From: Pycnococcus provasolii
Lineage: Eukaryota; Chlorophyta; Pseudoscourfieldiophyceae; Pseudoscourfieldiales
Length of the DNA: 64,000 bases
NCBI GenBank assembly: GCA_049487715.1
Contig: CP150570.1
Span: 496,001 to 560,000, forward strand
Reading direction: 5' to 3'
This document shows positions 1 to 9,803 of this stretch, in pieces. Made by a program: the position numbers and the translations under genes. The first letter of the stretch is position 1; every line of letters starts with the position of its first letter. The notes beneath the pieces are model-generated. The model was not told where the DNA came from. It worked only from the letters and a program-made list of their open reading frames with translations, and did not search any database.

Positions 1-3000
1 CATAGGTGCAATCTCGTCCGTCTCCTCGTCCCAGCTCAAGCAAGCGGCATCCTGAAGATCAAGCACAGTATCTCCTATCAATTGGTTCAAGTAATCAGAG
101 ATCCAAAAGTCCAGCGACTTCTTCCTTCCAGTGTCGTCATTGTCATCATCGCCACCACCACCACCACCACCAAGAAGCTCGTCGTCGTCAAGGTCAACCC
201 CATAATAATGCGGATTAGCCTTCAGCCTCCTAAACAGGTACGTGTATGTCATCCAGTCCACGAGCTCGCGCTTTGAGTTTGCGGCACCCGTCGCCACCTC
301 CGCATTCACGTGATTGTGCAAGGTCATGTGCAGCGCGCTCTCCAGAGGAAACGGTTCGTATAGAAATCGCTTGAAGAAAACTTTTTTGGAATCTTGCACC
401 ATCACAACAGCGATTGCCATGGTGTCGTACTGAGGACGACCTGCACGGCCCATCATCTGCAGGATGTCCGTAATCGGATAGTCGACGTACTTCTTCACGC
501 CATCCTTGCCGTCGAAGTACTCCGTGCCCTTAACTACCACGAGGCGTGCGGGAAGATTCAAGCCCCACGCGAGCGTTGACGTGCTCACCAAAACCTGAAT
601 ACGACCTGTGCGGAACAGCTCCTCGACCGTCGTCCGATCACTTTCGCACAGCCCAGCATGGTGAAGACCAATGCCATGTGCAATGGTGTGTCGCAGAGAC
701 TCGTCGCGCAGCGGCTCAGCCGCCGCGGACAGAAGAGCAACATTTTCATTAGCCTCGAGGTCGCCGCGCCCATCCTTGTCCATTCCCTTCACACCGCGGC
801 TGAAGACGTGAGGGTCGCCATCGCGCATCGCAAACGTGATCAGGTCCAGCGCCGTAAGGCGCGTCTGCCGGCGACTCGAGACGAAAACGAGCGTCGGCTT
901 GTCCGGTGCGTACGTTCGAATAGCCTGATACGTCGGCTTGTTCATCGCAAGCATGCGCGGGCAGTACGCCTTGCCCGGATGACCCTGAATATGTGCCTCC
1001 AGCGGAATAGGACGGACGCTCGGCTTGAAGTTGAAACGGCCCACCGCGCCGCGCACGCCGAGCCAGTCGCAGACGTCGTCCGCGCTGCTCAGCGCCGTAC
1101 TCAGGCCCACGAAGCGGATCTCCGTGTCATACCGATGCGCGATGCGCCGCGTGCGGCTCACGAGCATCTCGAGCACCGGACCTCGATCGCCGCCTAGCAG
1201 ATGCACCTCGTCGAAGATCAGCAGGCCGGTTGTCTGAACGTACGCGCGTCGGCTCCACCCACGGGTGATGCTGTCCCACTTCTCGGGTGTCGTCACGACG
1301 ATGTGCGCCTTCAGCAGGCTCTTCATGTCTGGCGTGAAGTCGCCAGTAAGCTCGACGAGGTCCACGCCCAGCGCGCGGCAGAAGGTTCGACGCCAGTCGT
1401 CGACGCGCTCGCGCACAAGCGCCTTCAGCGGAGCGATGTAGACAGCCTTCCTTTTCCCTCCATGTGCCGCAAGCAGCTGCAGGATGGCTAGCTCCGCGCA
1501 TATCGTCTTGCCGGATCCCGTGGGCGCACCCAAAAAGACGTTCTCCGCCGTGTGCGCCATCGTGTGGAACACCTGCGCCTGGATCGGGTTGAAGTGGCTG
1601 AATCGTTCCTTGTGCATGTTGTAGTAGCGCGGCCCGATGTCCTTGCCAATCGAAAGCACGGCTGTCAGCGGCAGAGGATCCAAGTCCAGCAGCTCTGTGT
1701 GCCTCTTCGCCTGCATGTTCGGCAGGACGAGATCTCTAACGTTCACCTCGCAGATGTCGTCGGCGTTGTGGTAGGTATCATGCACGATGCGCACGTAGTA
1801 CTGGGGCGGAAGCGGCTCGTAGACTGGCATGATGAACGCGATGACGATAGGATCAGGAACAAAGTCGTCGTAGTCGCCACGATATCCCTTGGGCGGCGAA
1901 ACCATTTTCTTCGTCACGACGAAAACCTCGTGGTGGAAGATGCGCTCAGTCGTCTGGTCCTCGACCATGAGATGGTAACGCTGGCTCAGGCCGTGGATCT
2001 GATCTCGCCAGCGAAAGCACGGCGTCAGGTTCGCGGTGATGCGAAGGATATTTCCCGTGATTGGCGCAACCTTCACGGAAATCTCGAAGCGCGGGAACGC
2101 GTGCACGCACATCAGCACGTCTTTGCCCCTCGAAGGTCGATCGAGCAGCGACCCGAGTTCACCCGAGGTCATCTCCGCGAGAACCTCGAGGCTGTACAAG
2201 TTTTTCGATGCCAGCTTGTTGACATTGGCATCCGTCAGGATGCCGCTTTCGACGAACATGCGCAGCGGGTGGTCATCGTACCACATTCGATTTTCCACGC
2301 ACTTGCACAGATCCAGAAGAGCGAGGCTGAGGCTGCTCCACTTGCGCTGCAGCGTCCACTCGAATAGCGCGCGGAGCAGGCGCGATGCGTTGTCGCTGAC
2401 GTACATCATGTCCGATGTGAGCGCGAAGTTCGCGGGGCGCACGCGGCTAATGTACGACTGCAGCAGGCAGTTCACTTTCCCCGCAACATTCTCAATGCCG
2501 CCCTTAATGGAGATGCGGCTTCCACCACCCTTGTAGTCCGTGCCACGACCCATGATGTCAAGCTCCGGAAGCTCCTCATCGCGTACGACGAGGTGGTTGA
2601 ACTCAGTGCTCGAACACAGCATCTTCAGAATGCTGGCGTAGCTCATGTGCTCGCTGACCGCCGACTGGTACGCCTCGACGGACGCTGTCTTGAGGTAAAA
2701 GTGACTTGCAATGCGCCCGAGATCCGTGGTGTACAGCGAACCCGAACGCCGGTCGAATCGCACGACGCGAGCCTTGTCGAGAGCCATTGCGGCATTGGTG
2801 ATCCATTCACGCTTCTTGGCATTCGCGCGCGCCTCGATGCCAGCTGCACCCTCTGACCTCTCGAGCAGGTCGTCCCAGGTCATGCCGTAGTGGAGAGGAT
2901 TGCGAAGCATGCGCACCGCCAGGTACGAGTACGATAGCCACTGCACCGCCTCTGACATGTTCGTCACCGTGCCCAGCACCACCTCGGCATTGAGGTTCTC

Positions 3001-5790
3001 CGCGAGACTTTCGACGAACTGGCTCTCGATGGGCGCCGCGTGCGTCAGCAGCGCCGCGTACTTCGTGAGCTTGTCGTGCGTGGTGATGATGATGCCGTGC
3101 CCCTCGTTGTCAAACTGCGGGCGTCCCGCGCGGCCAAAGATTTGCATCACGTCGAGCGCGCTCACATCCACGAAGCATCCTCTCGTGCCGTCGTAGATGT
3201 TCGTGCCCTTGATAATCACCGTGTGGGCGGGGAGGTTAACACCCCACGCGAGCGTGGATGTGCAGCAGAGCACCTTAATCAACCCCATCGAGAACAGTCG
3301 CTCTGTCAGCGAGCGATCTGCGCGCAGCATGCCAGCGTTGTGGCATCCAAAGCCTCTCTGGAAGAGCTCAACCACCTCCTTGTTGCGACTTTTAAACACC
3401 TGCGCCTTGAGGATATCGTACTGAGGATGCGTCGCAGGGTTCAGTGCATCGGCGTCGCGCTCCTCCATTGCCGCGAGATCGAGAAGCGCACGCGCCGTCT
3501 TCACGGTGTCCTTGCGGCTGTGAACGAACACCATAACCTGCTTGCCCCGATGCAGCGCCTCCTGAACCTTCTCGTACGCAATTTCGTGGAACAGCCGATT
3601 GCGCTGCGCAAAGTTTTTCTCCATCACGCCAGCGAATGTGTAGCTGAGTGGCACAGGTCGGTATCGATCGTCAAATTGGAACAGTCCAGTTGACTCGTTC
3701 ACGCCGAGGAATTCCGCCACGTCACGCGGGTTGGGCAACGTCGCACTGAGACCGACCGTTCGGATCACCTTCTGCGCCGTCTCACTGTAGCGCTGAATGC
3801 GCGCGACGAGCGACTCGATCACCGCACCACGATCGTCGTTCAGAAGGTGCACCTCATCGAGGAGCAGCAGCTCGATTGCATCGATGACGCCACCTTCGAC
3901 ACCCTTGCGCGTGACCACGTCGAGCTTCTCCGGCGTCGTCACGAGGAAGTGCGTGTGCTCGAGCTCAGTCTTCGTGAGCGTCATGTCGCCCGTGAATTCG
4001 CGGACCACCACGCCGAGGCGCGCGAGGCGCTTTGAAAAGCCAGACGCAACCTCAGCCGCGAGAGCTTTCATGGGCGCCACGTAAATGATCTTGAATGCCA
4101 CGGCCTCCACCTTGCCACTGGCCTTGCGCCGACGTTGTTGCTGCCCCTCGCTCTCCTCTTCATCACGCACGGCAATCAGTCCGCTCTCGACGTACGGCGC
4201 GAGCGCGCGAAGCACCGCAATCATCGCGATGTTCGTCTTGCCCGCACCAGTTGGCGCGCACACCAGGATGTTCTCGCTGCTCCCAATTCCCGTGGGAAAG
4301 ATCGTGCTCTGGATGGCATTCAGCGTCTCGTATCCCTCGAAAGCCGTCTGCATCCATGGCTCAAGATCACCGATTGCCACGGGTGTTGGCGCAGGTGGCT
4401 TGTTGTGTCGCTCGCGTGCTGGCACATGTATTTCCTCTCGTCCTGGCTTGAAATTTCGCGTGGCATTCGCGGGTAGATTGAGCCCATCCTCTCGCTTTCC
4501 GATTGTCCTCGGCGTCGACCCAAACAGTGCGTCAAACTGCTGCGCACTGCGCACGCCATTTGCGGATGGTCCGAGCGCCGCGGCGCGTGCTGCGTTTGCA
4601 CGCTCCGCCTCCCGTCGCAGGAAGCGCGATACGCCGCCGCCACCCCCATCCGCCTCCGGCACGAGCAGCCAAGACACATCCGCGGAAACGTTGGAGGCTG
4701 CATCGGCGCCTCCGCTTGACGCATACATGCGCCTGCCTGCCCGCCTCGCCTCTCGCTTTGCATCCTTTCGCGCCTTGCGCTGTCCCTCCGACGCAATGTC
4801 CACGGCGCGGCTCACACTTGGCGCAGCGGGTGCATTTGCGTTGCTGCTTTCGCGCGCCGCGGCGTTCTCCGCATACCTGTACACGGCGACCCTTTCGGTG
4901 ACGTCTAAGAGCAGGCGCTCCGCGTGCGCACCAAGCTCGAGCGCAAGTGGCACAGCGGCATCGCCTCCCGCCTCAATGAGCTGCGCGGCGGCACGCTCGA
5001 CGTGCTCGTTCGTGCTGTCACTGGTAGCGAGTGTGGTGAGCACGTCTGCGCACAGTCTGTCGGCAGACGCCGACGCGATGCTTGTGCATTGCGCGTGAAG
5101 CCACGGCAGCGTTCCCGCCGGGGCGTCGTTTGTGTCTACATCCGTCGACGATGCTCTCGTTTGCTGTGTGGTGTTGGTGCTTCGTGTGTCGTCGTCGTCG
5201 TCGTCGTCGCTATCAGCGTATGCGTAGTTCGGCGCGACGAAATCTCGCAGGTCGTCGTCGCCGTCGTCGCCGTTATATGCGGCGATGTGTCCGACCTTTG
5301 CTCCTAGTTTTCCCTGCCACTCGCGCACGTCGCGCCAAGCCTTGAGCACCTCCGCCGCCTCGTTGGTTGTTGGCAGCGTGCCCACGGCGTCGAAGAGCGC
5401 GGAGAGTAGCATTTCGCAGCTTTGTCTTGCCGCTCGGCTTGACCCTCCCGCTGCTCTTAGTGTGTCTGGCGTGAGTTCTCCCGCGTACTCGTTAAATGCT
5501 TTGAACACCGCCTCCGCCGCTTGCGTTCGTTCTTCGACTTGCGAGTCTTCTGTGATGATGGAAGTAACTGAAGCTAGATATAAGGATAGGGCATTTTGCG
5601 CATCCTTTTTGATGGTAACTTTTTGCTGATCTGATGGTGATGAAGAAGATCCATACACACGCGCTGCTAACGTTGATGATGCTGATGACGAAGATGCTGA
5701 CGAAAGGGATGACGCAGATGCTGCTTTCCCTTTCTTAATGGTACGAAACAAAGATGCACGAATACCCATGAGCACATGATGAGAAGACAT
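1..5790 (-). CDS. ASCC3: ASCC3/SLH1-type tandem Ski2-like helicase (3' end outside window)
   Basis: Open frame on the minus strand from the ATG at 5790 to the window edge, about 1930 codons with no stop. Two DExH cassettes are visible. The first has the P-loop APTGAGKTNIAM near residue 513 and DEVH near 645, followed by SATLP, the helicase motif QIFGRAGRPQFD and a first Sec63-like region. The second has the P-loop GAPTGSGKT near 1420 and DEVH near 1527. The phrase PIESQFVESLAENLNAE and the acidic, low-complexity N-terminus fit ASCC3/Slh1, which separates collided ribosomes and acts in alkylation repair, better than the spliceosomal BRR2. The frame leaves the window where the second Sec63 domain would begin, so roughly 250-300 residues are missing. 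The frame stays open upstream of 5790, and the next ATG is at 5769. I prefer 5790. A CCACCA-type triplet run (about 150-172) lies inside the coding region. Confidence 0.9.
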   Translation of the reverse strand, partial: MSSHHVLMGIRASLFRTIKKGKAASASSLSSASSSSASSTLAARVYGSSSSPSDQQKVTIKKDAQNALSLYLASVTSIITEDSQVEERTQAAEAVFKAFNEYAGELTPDTLRAAGGSSRAARQSCEMLLSALFDAVGTLPTTNEAAEVLKAWRDVREWQGKLGAKVGHIAAYNGDDGDDDLRDFVAPNYAYADSDDDDDDDTRSTNTTQQTRASSTDVDTNDAPAGTLPWLHAQCTSIASASADRLCADVLTTLATSDSTNEHVERAAAQLIEAGGDAAVPLALELGAHAERLLLDVTERVAVYRYAENAAARESSNANAPAAPSVSRAVDIASEGQRKARKDAKREARRAGRRMYASSGGADAASNVSADVSWLLVPEADGGGGGVSRFLRREAERANAARAAALGPSANGVRSAQQFDALFGSTPRTIGKREDGLNLPANATRNFKPGREEIHVPARERHNKPPAPTPVAIGDLEPWMQTAFEGYETLNAIQSTIFPTGIGSSENILVCAPTGAGKTNIAMIAVLRALAPYVESGLIAVRDEEESEGQQQRRRKASGKVEAVAFKIIYVAPMKALAAEVASGFSKRLARLGVVVREFTGDMTLTKTELEHTHFLVTTPEKLDVVTRKGVEGGVIDAIELLLLDEVHLLNDDRGAVIESLVARIQRYSETAQKVIRTVGLSATLPNPRDVAEFLGVNESTGLFQFDDRYRPVPLSYTFAGVMEKNFAQRNRLFHEIAYEKVQEALHRGKQVMVFVHSRKDTVKTARALLDLAAMEERDADALNPATHPQYDILKAQVFKSRNKEVVELFQRGFGCHNAGMLRADRSLTERLFSMGLIKVLCCTSTLAWGVNLPAHTVIIKGTNIYDGTRGCFVDVSALDVMQIFGRAGRPQFDNEGHGIIITTHDKLTKYAALLTHAAPIESQFVESLAENLNAEVVLGTVTNMSEAVQWLSYSYLAVRMLRNPLHYGMTWDDLLERSEGAAGIEARANAKKREWITNAAMALDKARVVRFDRRSGSLYTTDLGRIASHFYLKTASVEAYQSAVSEHMSYASILKMLCSSTEFNHLVVRDEELPELDIMGRGTDYKGGGSRISIKGGIENVAGKVNCLLQSYISRVRPANFALTSDMMYVSDNASRLLRALFEWTLQRKWSSLSLALLDLCKCVENRMWYDDHPLRMFVESGILTDANVNKLASKNLYSLEVLAEMTSGELGSLLDRPSRGKDVLMCVHAFPRFEISVKVAPITGNILRITANLTPCFRWRDQIHGLSQRYHLMVEDQTTERIFHHEVFVVTKKMVSPPKGYRGDYDDFVPDPIVIAFIMPVYEPLPPQYYVRIVHDTYHNADDICEVNVRDLVLPNMQAKRHTELLDLDPLPLTAVLSIGKDIGPRYYNMHKERFSHFNPIQAQVFHTMAHTAENVFLGAPTGSGKTICAELAILQLLAAHGGKRKAVYIAPLKALVRERVDDWRRTFCRALGVDLVELTGDFTPDMKSLLKAHIVVTTPEKWDSITRGWSRRAYVQTTGLLIFDEVHLLGGDRGPVLEMLVSRTRRIAHRYDTEIRFVGLSTALSSADDVCDWLGVRGAVGRFNFKPSVRPIPLEAHIQGHPGKAYCPRMLAMNKPTYQAIRTYAPDKPTLVFVSSRRQTRLTALDLITFAMRDGDPHVFSRGVKGMDKDGRGDLEANENVALLSAAAEPLRDESLRHTIAHGIGLHHAGLCESDRTTVEELFRTGRIQVLVSTSTLAWGLNLPARLVVVKGTEYFDGKDGVKKYVDYPITDILQMMGRAGRPQYDTMAIAVVMVQDSKKVFFKRFLYEPFPLESALHMTLHNHVNAEVATGAANSKRELVDWMTYTYLFRRLKANPHYYGVDLDDDELLGGGGGGGDDDNDDTGRKKSLDFWISDYLNQLIGDTVLDLQDAACLSWDEETDEIAPM

Positions 5791-6228
5791 GGATGCTGCA
5801 TTATCATCCGCGACGACGACAAAGACGACACCGCTGCTGCTAATGAGTTTGTGAATACGCCCATTATGATTAGGATTATGATTCCCTGACAGAATTTCTG
5901 AAGCAGGCTTCAAGTGACTCCGAAGCCGAGCAGGAACGAAGCCGAGCGAAGCAGGAACGAAGACGTGACTCCGAAGCAGAGCGAAGCAGAGCAAAGCAGG
6001 CTCAGGAGAATAAATAAGTTAGGAATGGCCGCCGAATCCACTCCACTCAACCACCACAAGTTTAGGTAAGGGTACGCCAAACGCCAAACCCCCAAACGCC
6101 AAACCCCCAAACGCTTAACCCCCAAACGGATTTCCTCCCAAACGGAATCCCTCCCAAACTCCCCTCCCAGAGCCCAGGTGTCCCCTCCCCTCCTCATCAC
6201 GTCGTGTTTTTCTCACTCTTCGACGCCA
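5791..6228. repeat. Divergent intergenic region with two families of short direct repeats
   Basis: This is the only spacer between the divergent ASCC3-like and RCC1-like genes. From about 5913 to 6000 it carries degenerate copies of a GAAGCxGAGC-like unit, including the 12-mer TGACTCCGAAGC twice. From about 6069 to 6160 it carries copies of a CCAAACGCCAAACCCCC-like unit. Both promoters must lie here, but no TATA box is obvious to me. Confidence 0.6.
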
Positions 6229-7215
6229 ATGGCAGCAGCTGTTGATGATGTTGTGGGCGCACATCGTGACTTGGGAGAGCTGGCGTACGAGGCGCTCAGG
6301 CTCGCGTTCGTGCCGTGGCAGAGAGAACGACGTCTTGCCAAAGAACGGGAGCGAACTCGAATTGCGCGACTATCTTCCAGACTGATTGCCGCAGGTTTTG
6401 TTCACTCGCTCGCGCTACGAGTCGACAGTGGCATCACGTGCTGGGGATTGAACGCACTCGGCCAAGCACCTCCCGCCGGCGTCGACGGCGACTTCGTCGC
6501 ACTTACCGCGGGTGCGTATCACTCGCTTGCGATTCGACGCGACGGTGGCATCGCGTGTTGGGGATTGAACGGCAACGACCAAGCGCCTCCCGATGGCGTC
6601 GCGGGCGAATTCGTCGCAGTTACCGCGGGTGCGTATCACTCGCTTGCGATTCGACGCGACGGCAGCATCGCGTGCTGGGGTGAGAACGGCAACGACTGGG
6701 CGCCTCCCGATGGCGTCGCGGGGGACTTCGTCGCGATCGCCGCAGGTGGCACACACTCCATCGCGCTGCGTCGCGACGGCTCAATCGCGTGCTGGGGATC
6801 GAACGGCGACGGCCAGGCGCCTCGCGATGGCGTCGTGGGAGACTTCTTTGCGATCGCAGCGGGTTTGCGTCACTCCATCGCGCTGTGTCGCGACGGCAGC
6901 ATCGCGTGCTGGGGACGCAACGCCAGCGGCGAGGCACCTCCTGACGGCGTCGCGGGAGACTTCGTCGCGATCGCTGCGGGCTCGGATCACTCACTGGCGC
7001 TTCGACGCGACGGTAGCGTCGCGTGCTGGGGACTAAACAACCACGACCAAGCGCCTCCCGCTGGCGTTCCGGGCAACTTCGTCGCAATCGCCGCGGGTTA
7101 TAGGCACTCGCTGGCGCTACGAGTCGACGGCTCAATCGCGTGCTGGGGAGGGAACGCCGACGGCCAGGCACCTCCCGGCGGCGTCGCCGGTCCATTTATG
7201 TTGCAAGATATGTGA
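6229..7215 (+). CDS. RCC1-like seven-repeat beta-propeller protein
   Basis: 328 residues from the ATG at 6229; an upstream in-frame GTG is not used. After about 60 basic, helical residues come seven near-identical 39-residue units, each beginning with a CWGxN motif (IACWGLNGNDQAPP is typical) and containing FVAIAAG, then HSLALRRDGS. This is the RCC1 / alpha-tubulin-suppressor type of repeat, which normally makes a seven-bladed propeller used as a binding platform or a GTPase-exchange surface. The units are also very similar at DNA level (117-bp period), which suggests recent amplification or homogenisation. No other domain, signal peptide or membrane segment is visible. The target is unknown, and RCC1 itself (Ran exchange) is unlikely because these units resemble the shorter bacterial-like version. 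Confidence 0.85.
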   Translation: MAAAVDDVVGAHRDLGELAYEALRLAFVPWQRERRLAKERERTRIARLSSRLIAAGFVHSLALRVDSGITCWGLNALGQAPPAGVDGDFVALTAGAYHSLAIRRDGGIACWGLNGNDQAPPDGVAGEFVAVTAGAYHSLAIRRDGSIACWGENGNDWAPPDGVAGDFVAIAAGGTHSIALRRDGSIACWGSNGDGQAPRDGVVGDFFAIAAGLRHSIALCRDGSIACWGRNASGEAPPDGVAGDFVAIAAGSDHSLALRRDGSVACWGLNNHDQAPPAGVPGNFVAIAAGYRHSLALRVDGSIACWGGNADGQAPPGGVAGPFMLQDM

Positions 7216-7541
7216 AACCAGTCGTCTTACCCGTGTAATATCAGCTCACGAAGAACTAAATCAAGTTCATCACACTTCTACGATCGAGCATCCGAGAAAA
7301 CTCTCCGACGCCAGCCATTCCCCACTCCATCAAGCCTCCGAGTTAATTTTAAACCCCGAATAATCGAAATTCCTCCCCGATCAAGGTAGAAGCCCCGATC
7401 CCTACGACTAAAGCAGGGAGAACAAGGCGATTGAGGGGATCCGTTCTTGCACTGACCTGAAGACGAGTTTTTCCCAACGGCTCTTTTTCTCCATCTCCCC
7501 CTAGGTGTCATTCTCCCTCCCTCTTTTACCCATGGCGTCCA
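7216..7541. other. Intergenic, 326 bp
   Basis: Spacer between two plus-strand genes. It presumably holds the terminator of the RCC1-like gene and the promoter of the ZIP gene. I see no gene, RNA or clear repeat. Confidence 0.5.
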
Positions 7542-8624
7542 ATGTCGCTCCTTCTTCTTCTGGTGGTGGTGGGCTCCGGCTCCGGCTCTCTGGTCAAGTC
7601 TGCCTCCACAGCCACAGGGTCACATTTTTCTCCTAAGAAGTCTAGCCATAGTATATTTTCATCGCCTCATAGAGTCATGTGCACTGCCCTGTTAGCCTGC
7701 TTATGTGCAGTCTCCCTTTCTTTGGCATCCGCGTCGTCGTCGTCGTCGTCATCTCCGTTTTCGGCTTTGGCGTCAGGTGGTGGGGGTGGGGGTGCTAACG
7801 GAGGGGGAGGAAAGGTGTCCGCGGCATTGCAAACACCTGAAGGACGAACGTATGCAATCACAATGAGCCTGTTAGCGGGAATGGCGACGTCCATTGGGGG
7901 CATCATGGCCATCGTGTCGAAACCTGACGACGCGCGTCTCGCGTTCTTATTGGGAATCGCGGTTGGGGTCATGGCATCCTTGAGCATCGTCGAACTACTC
8001 ATAAATAACGCCGTCGAACACGGCGCGCTCGGCGTGTCGGCGTCGTGCGTGCTTGGCGCGATCTTCTACGCGGTCGTCGAGCCGCTTCTTCCAGAAAGCT
8101 CGTTCGACGAGGCGTCGTTCCACGCCGAACCCGCAGACGACCCAAAAGCAAGCAGCCTCCCGCCGCTCGCAAAACGCGTGCAGCTCCTGCGCCTCGGATT
8201 TCTCATGGCGGTGACGATGACGCTTCACAACCTCCCCGAGGGATTTGCCGTCGCGTTTGCAAGCCACGCCGACTTTGGAACCGCAGTCACGCTCGCCGTC
8301 GCCGTTCACAACATACCCGAGGGCGTCATCGTCGCCGCACCCATATATGCAGCCACAGGAAGCCGTATGCGCGCACTCGCCATCGCCACGGTCAGCGGAC
8401 TTTCCGAGCCGCTGGGCGCGCTCATCGCACTGACGTTTCTGCATAAGCATCTCACGGAGCTTCGCCTCGCTTACCTGCTCGCCTTCACCGGCGGCGTCAT
8501 GGGGGCCGTCTGCGTTCTCGAGCTTTGGCCTGAGGGCAAGCGGTGCAGGAATGACCGCAAGCTCTTCGAGGGAAGCGCTGTTGGCGTTTTGCTCATGTTA
8601 GGCACGCTGTATGCGGGCGCCTAA
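7542..8624 (+). CDS. ZIP-family divalent metal transporter
   Basis: 360 residues. The N-terminus is hydrophobic and Ser-rich, then comes a Gly-rich stretch, then about eight membrane segments from residue 105 onward. The metal-site motifs of TM4 and TM5 are present as HNLPEG (about residue 227) and HNIPEG (about 254), and EP in SGLSEPLGA belongs to the next helix. The pattern fits the ZupT/GufA/ZIP11 branch, which moves Zn, Fe or Mn into the cytosol. The large His-rich cytosolic loop of many ZIPs is replaced by a short acidic loop. A second ATG at 7532, in another frame and in better start context, opens a 34-codon frame that reads like a transit peptide (MASNVAPSSSGGGG) and stops inside this gene. 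It could be a regulatory upstream ORF, or could show that the 5' end is spliced differently. Confidence 0.9.
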   Translation: MSLLLLLVVVGSGSGSLVKSASTATGSHFSPKKSSHSIFSSPHRVMCTALLACLCAVSLSLASASSSSSSSPFSALASGGGGGGANGGGGKVSAALQTPEGRTYAITMSLLAGMATSIGGIMAIVSKPDDARLAFLLGIAVGVMASLSIVELLINNAVEHGALGVSASCVLGAIFYAVVEPLLPESSFDEASFHAEPADDPKASSLPPLAKRVQLLRLGFLMAVTMTLHNLPEGFAVAFASHADFGTAVTLAVAVHNIPEGVIVAAPIYAATGSRMRALAIATVSGLSEPLGALIALTFLHKHLTELRLAYLLAFTGGVMGAVCVLELWPEGKRCRNDRKLFEGSAVGVLLMLGTLYAGA

Positions 8625-9803
8625 GATCGCTCATTCAGTGATGGAGTGTTACATTAAGCTGCTTGAAAATTTGTAAAAACGACAGACATTACACCACGGA
8701 CGACCTGCTTGTTCATTGATGACCGTTCCCCCAACCGGTCATGAGCCAGTCTCGAACCTGGTGGGGATCCCTCGTGGAGCCCATTTTCTGAGTGATGTCG
8801 TGGAGGACATGTGGGATCCCGGTCGAGGAAATATGTAACTTTCGCATCGCCGCCGCCGCCGCCATCCTGCCCCAGCCCGACTGTCTTGCCGAGCGGTCTC
8901 GCTAAATTCGGCCAGCTGAAATAATAAGTGTAATTAATAATATTTGTGACACAGTGATAATGGCTGCTCTCCCAAACAACCAGGTTCTTTCTCCCGCAAA
9001 GCAACCGGGCAGCGTAGCCCGAACGATGATGGGGTCCCACTGTCCCACTCCCAGAACCCAAGAACGATTGCAAGGGTCCCTCCCTCAAGAAGACTCTGTG
9101 CCAGTGGTGTGCCAGGAGGAAGTATCATAGTACTTAGACTAGGAAGGACTGGTCAAGGCTGAGCCTCCCTCAGGGCTCAGGTCAGGCAAAGGTCTGAGGC
9201 TCAAAGGAGTCAAGGGGGACGTACTGTATGTAACCTTGCAAGAAACCTTCTGTTTCTCTGGTGCACGCGTCTTGTCACCACAGGCTCATTATTGTCCCAC
9301 AGGCCCACCTGAGGCTGTAGTGTTTGTGGGTGGGATCCAAGCCCCCTAACATCTCTCTACCCTAAAGGTAGAGGCTTCGAAGCCTTCCTCTCTTCAAACG
9401 TTTCCCGTCTTTATTAGTCTACAGTAAGTTAGTGAAGAAAGCTTGGGACTCCGGAGTGGTTCTTCCCCCCCGGCCTTAAGCCCTTAAGCCTTAAGCTTAA
9501 CGGCCGGCCCTTAAGGGTACTGTATTAAGCTCTCTCCTCTCCTCTCCCATACCATACGTCATACGTCTTTCTTTTTAGACGAACTGTTTGTCTTACCAAA
9601 GGTCCTTTGGCTCGTTAATAAGCGTCTTAAGGTAAGAAACACTCGTTAAGGGACCAACGAGGCTCTGCTTAAGGCCGTTTGTTTGAGAAGTGCACTGTGT
9701 GTGTTGCCTTCTTAGTCTAAGGCCGCTCCTTTTCAGTCTCGCCGAACTCCATATCTCCTCAGTTGCAGTTGGCCTTTTTCAATCTTTTTTAGCACTTCTA
9801 TCT
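8625..9803. other. Long intergenic region with CTTAAG cluster
   Basis: About 1.2 kb with no credible gene; a minus-strand open frame at 8654-9088 has no recognisable features. From about 9473 to 9530 there are five CTTAAG or near-CTTAAG hexamers within partly palindromic sequence, framed by two CCGGCC blocks. It lies about 280 bp upstream of the PH-domain gene and may be part of its promoter. Confidence 0.5.

Noticed and set aside
1552-2367. Plus-strand 271-codon open frame
   Set aside because: It lies antisense to the second helicase cassette of the ASCC3-like gene and shows no domain; the minus strand holds the real protein.
5913-6170. CRISPR-like array
   Set aside because: The repeats are irregular and back to back, without spacers of constant length, in a eukaryotic intergenic region.
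8654-9088. Minus-strand 144-codon frame, and a tRNA-like GGTTCGAG at about 8755
   Set aside because: The frame has no motif or codon structure of a gene. The T-loop-like sequence lacks matching acceptor and anticodon arms.
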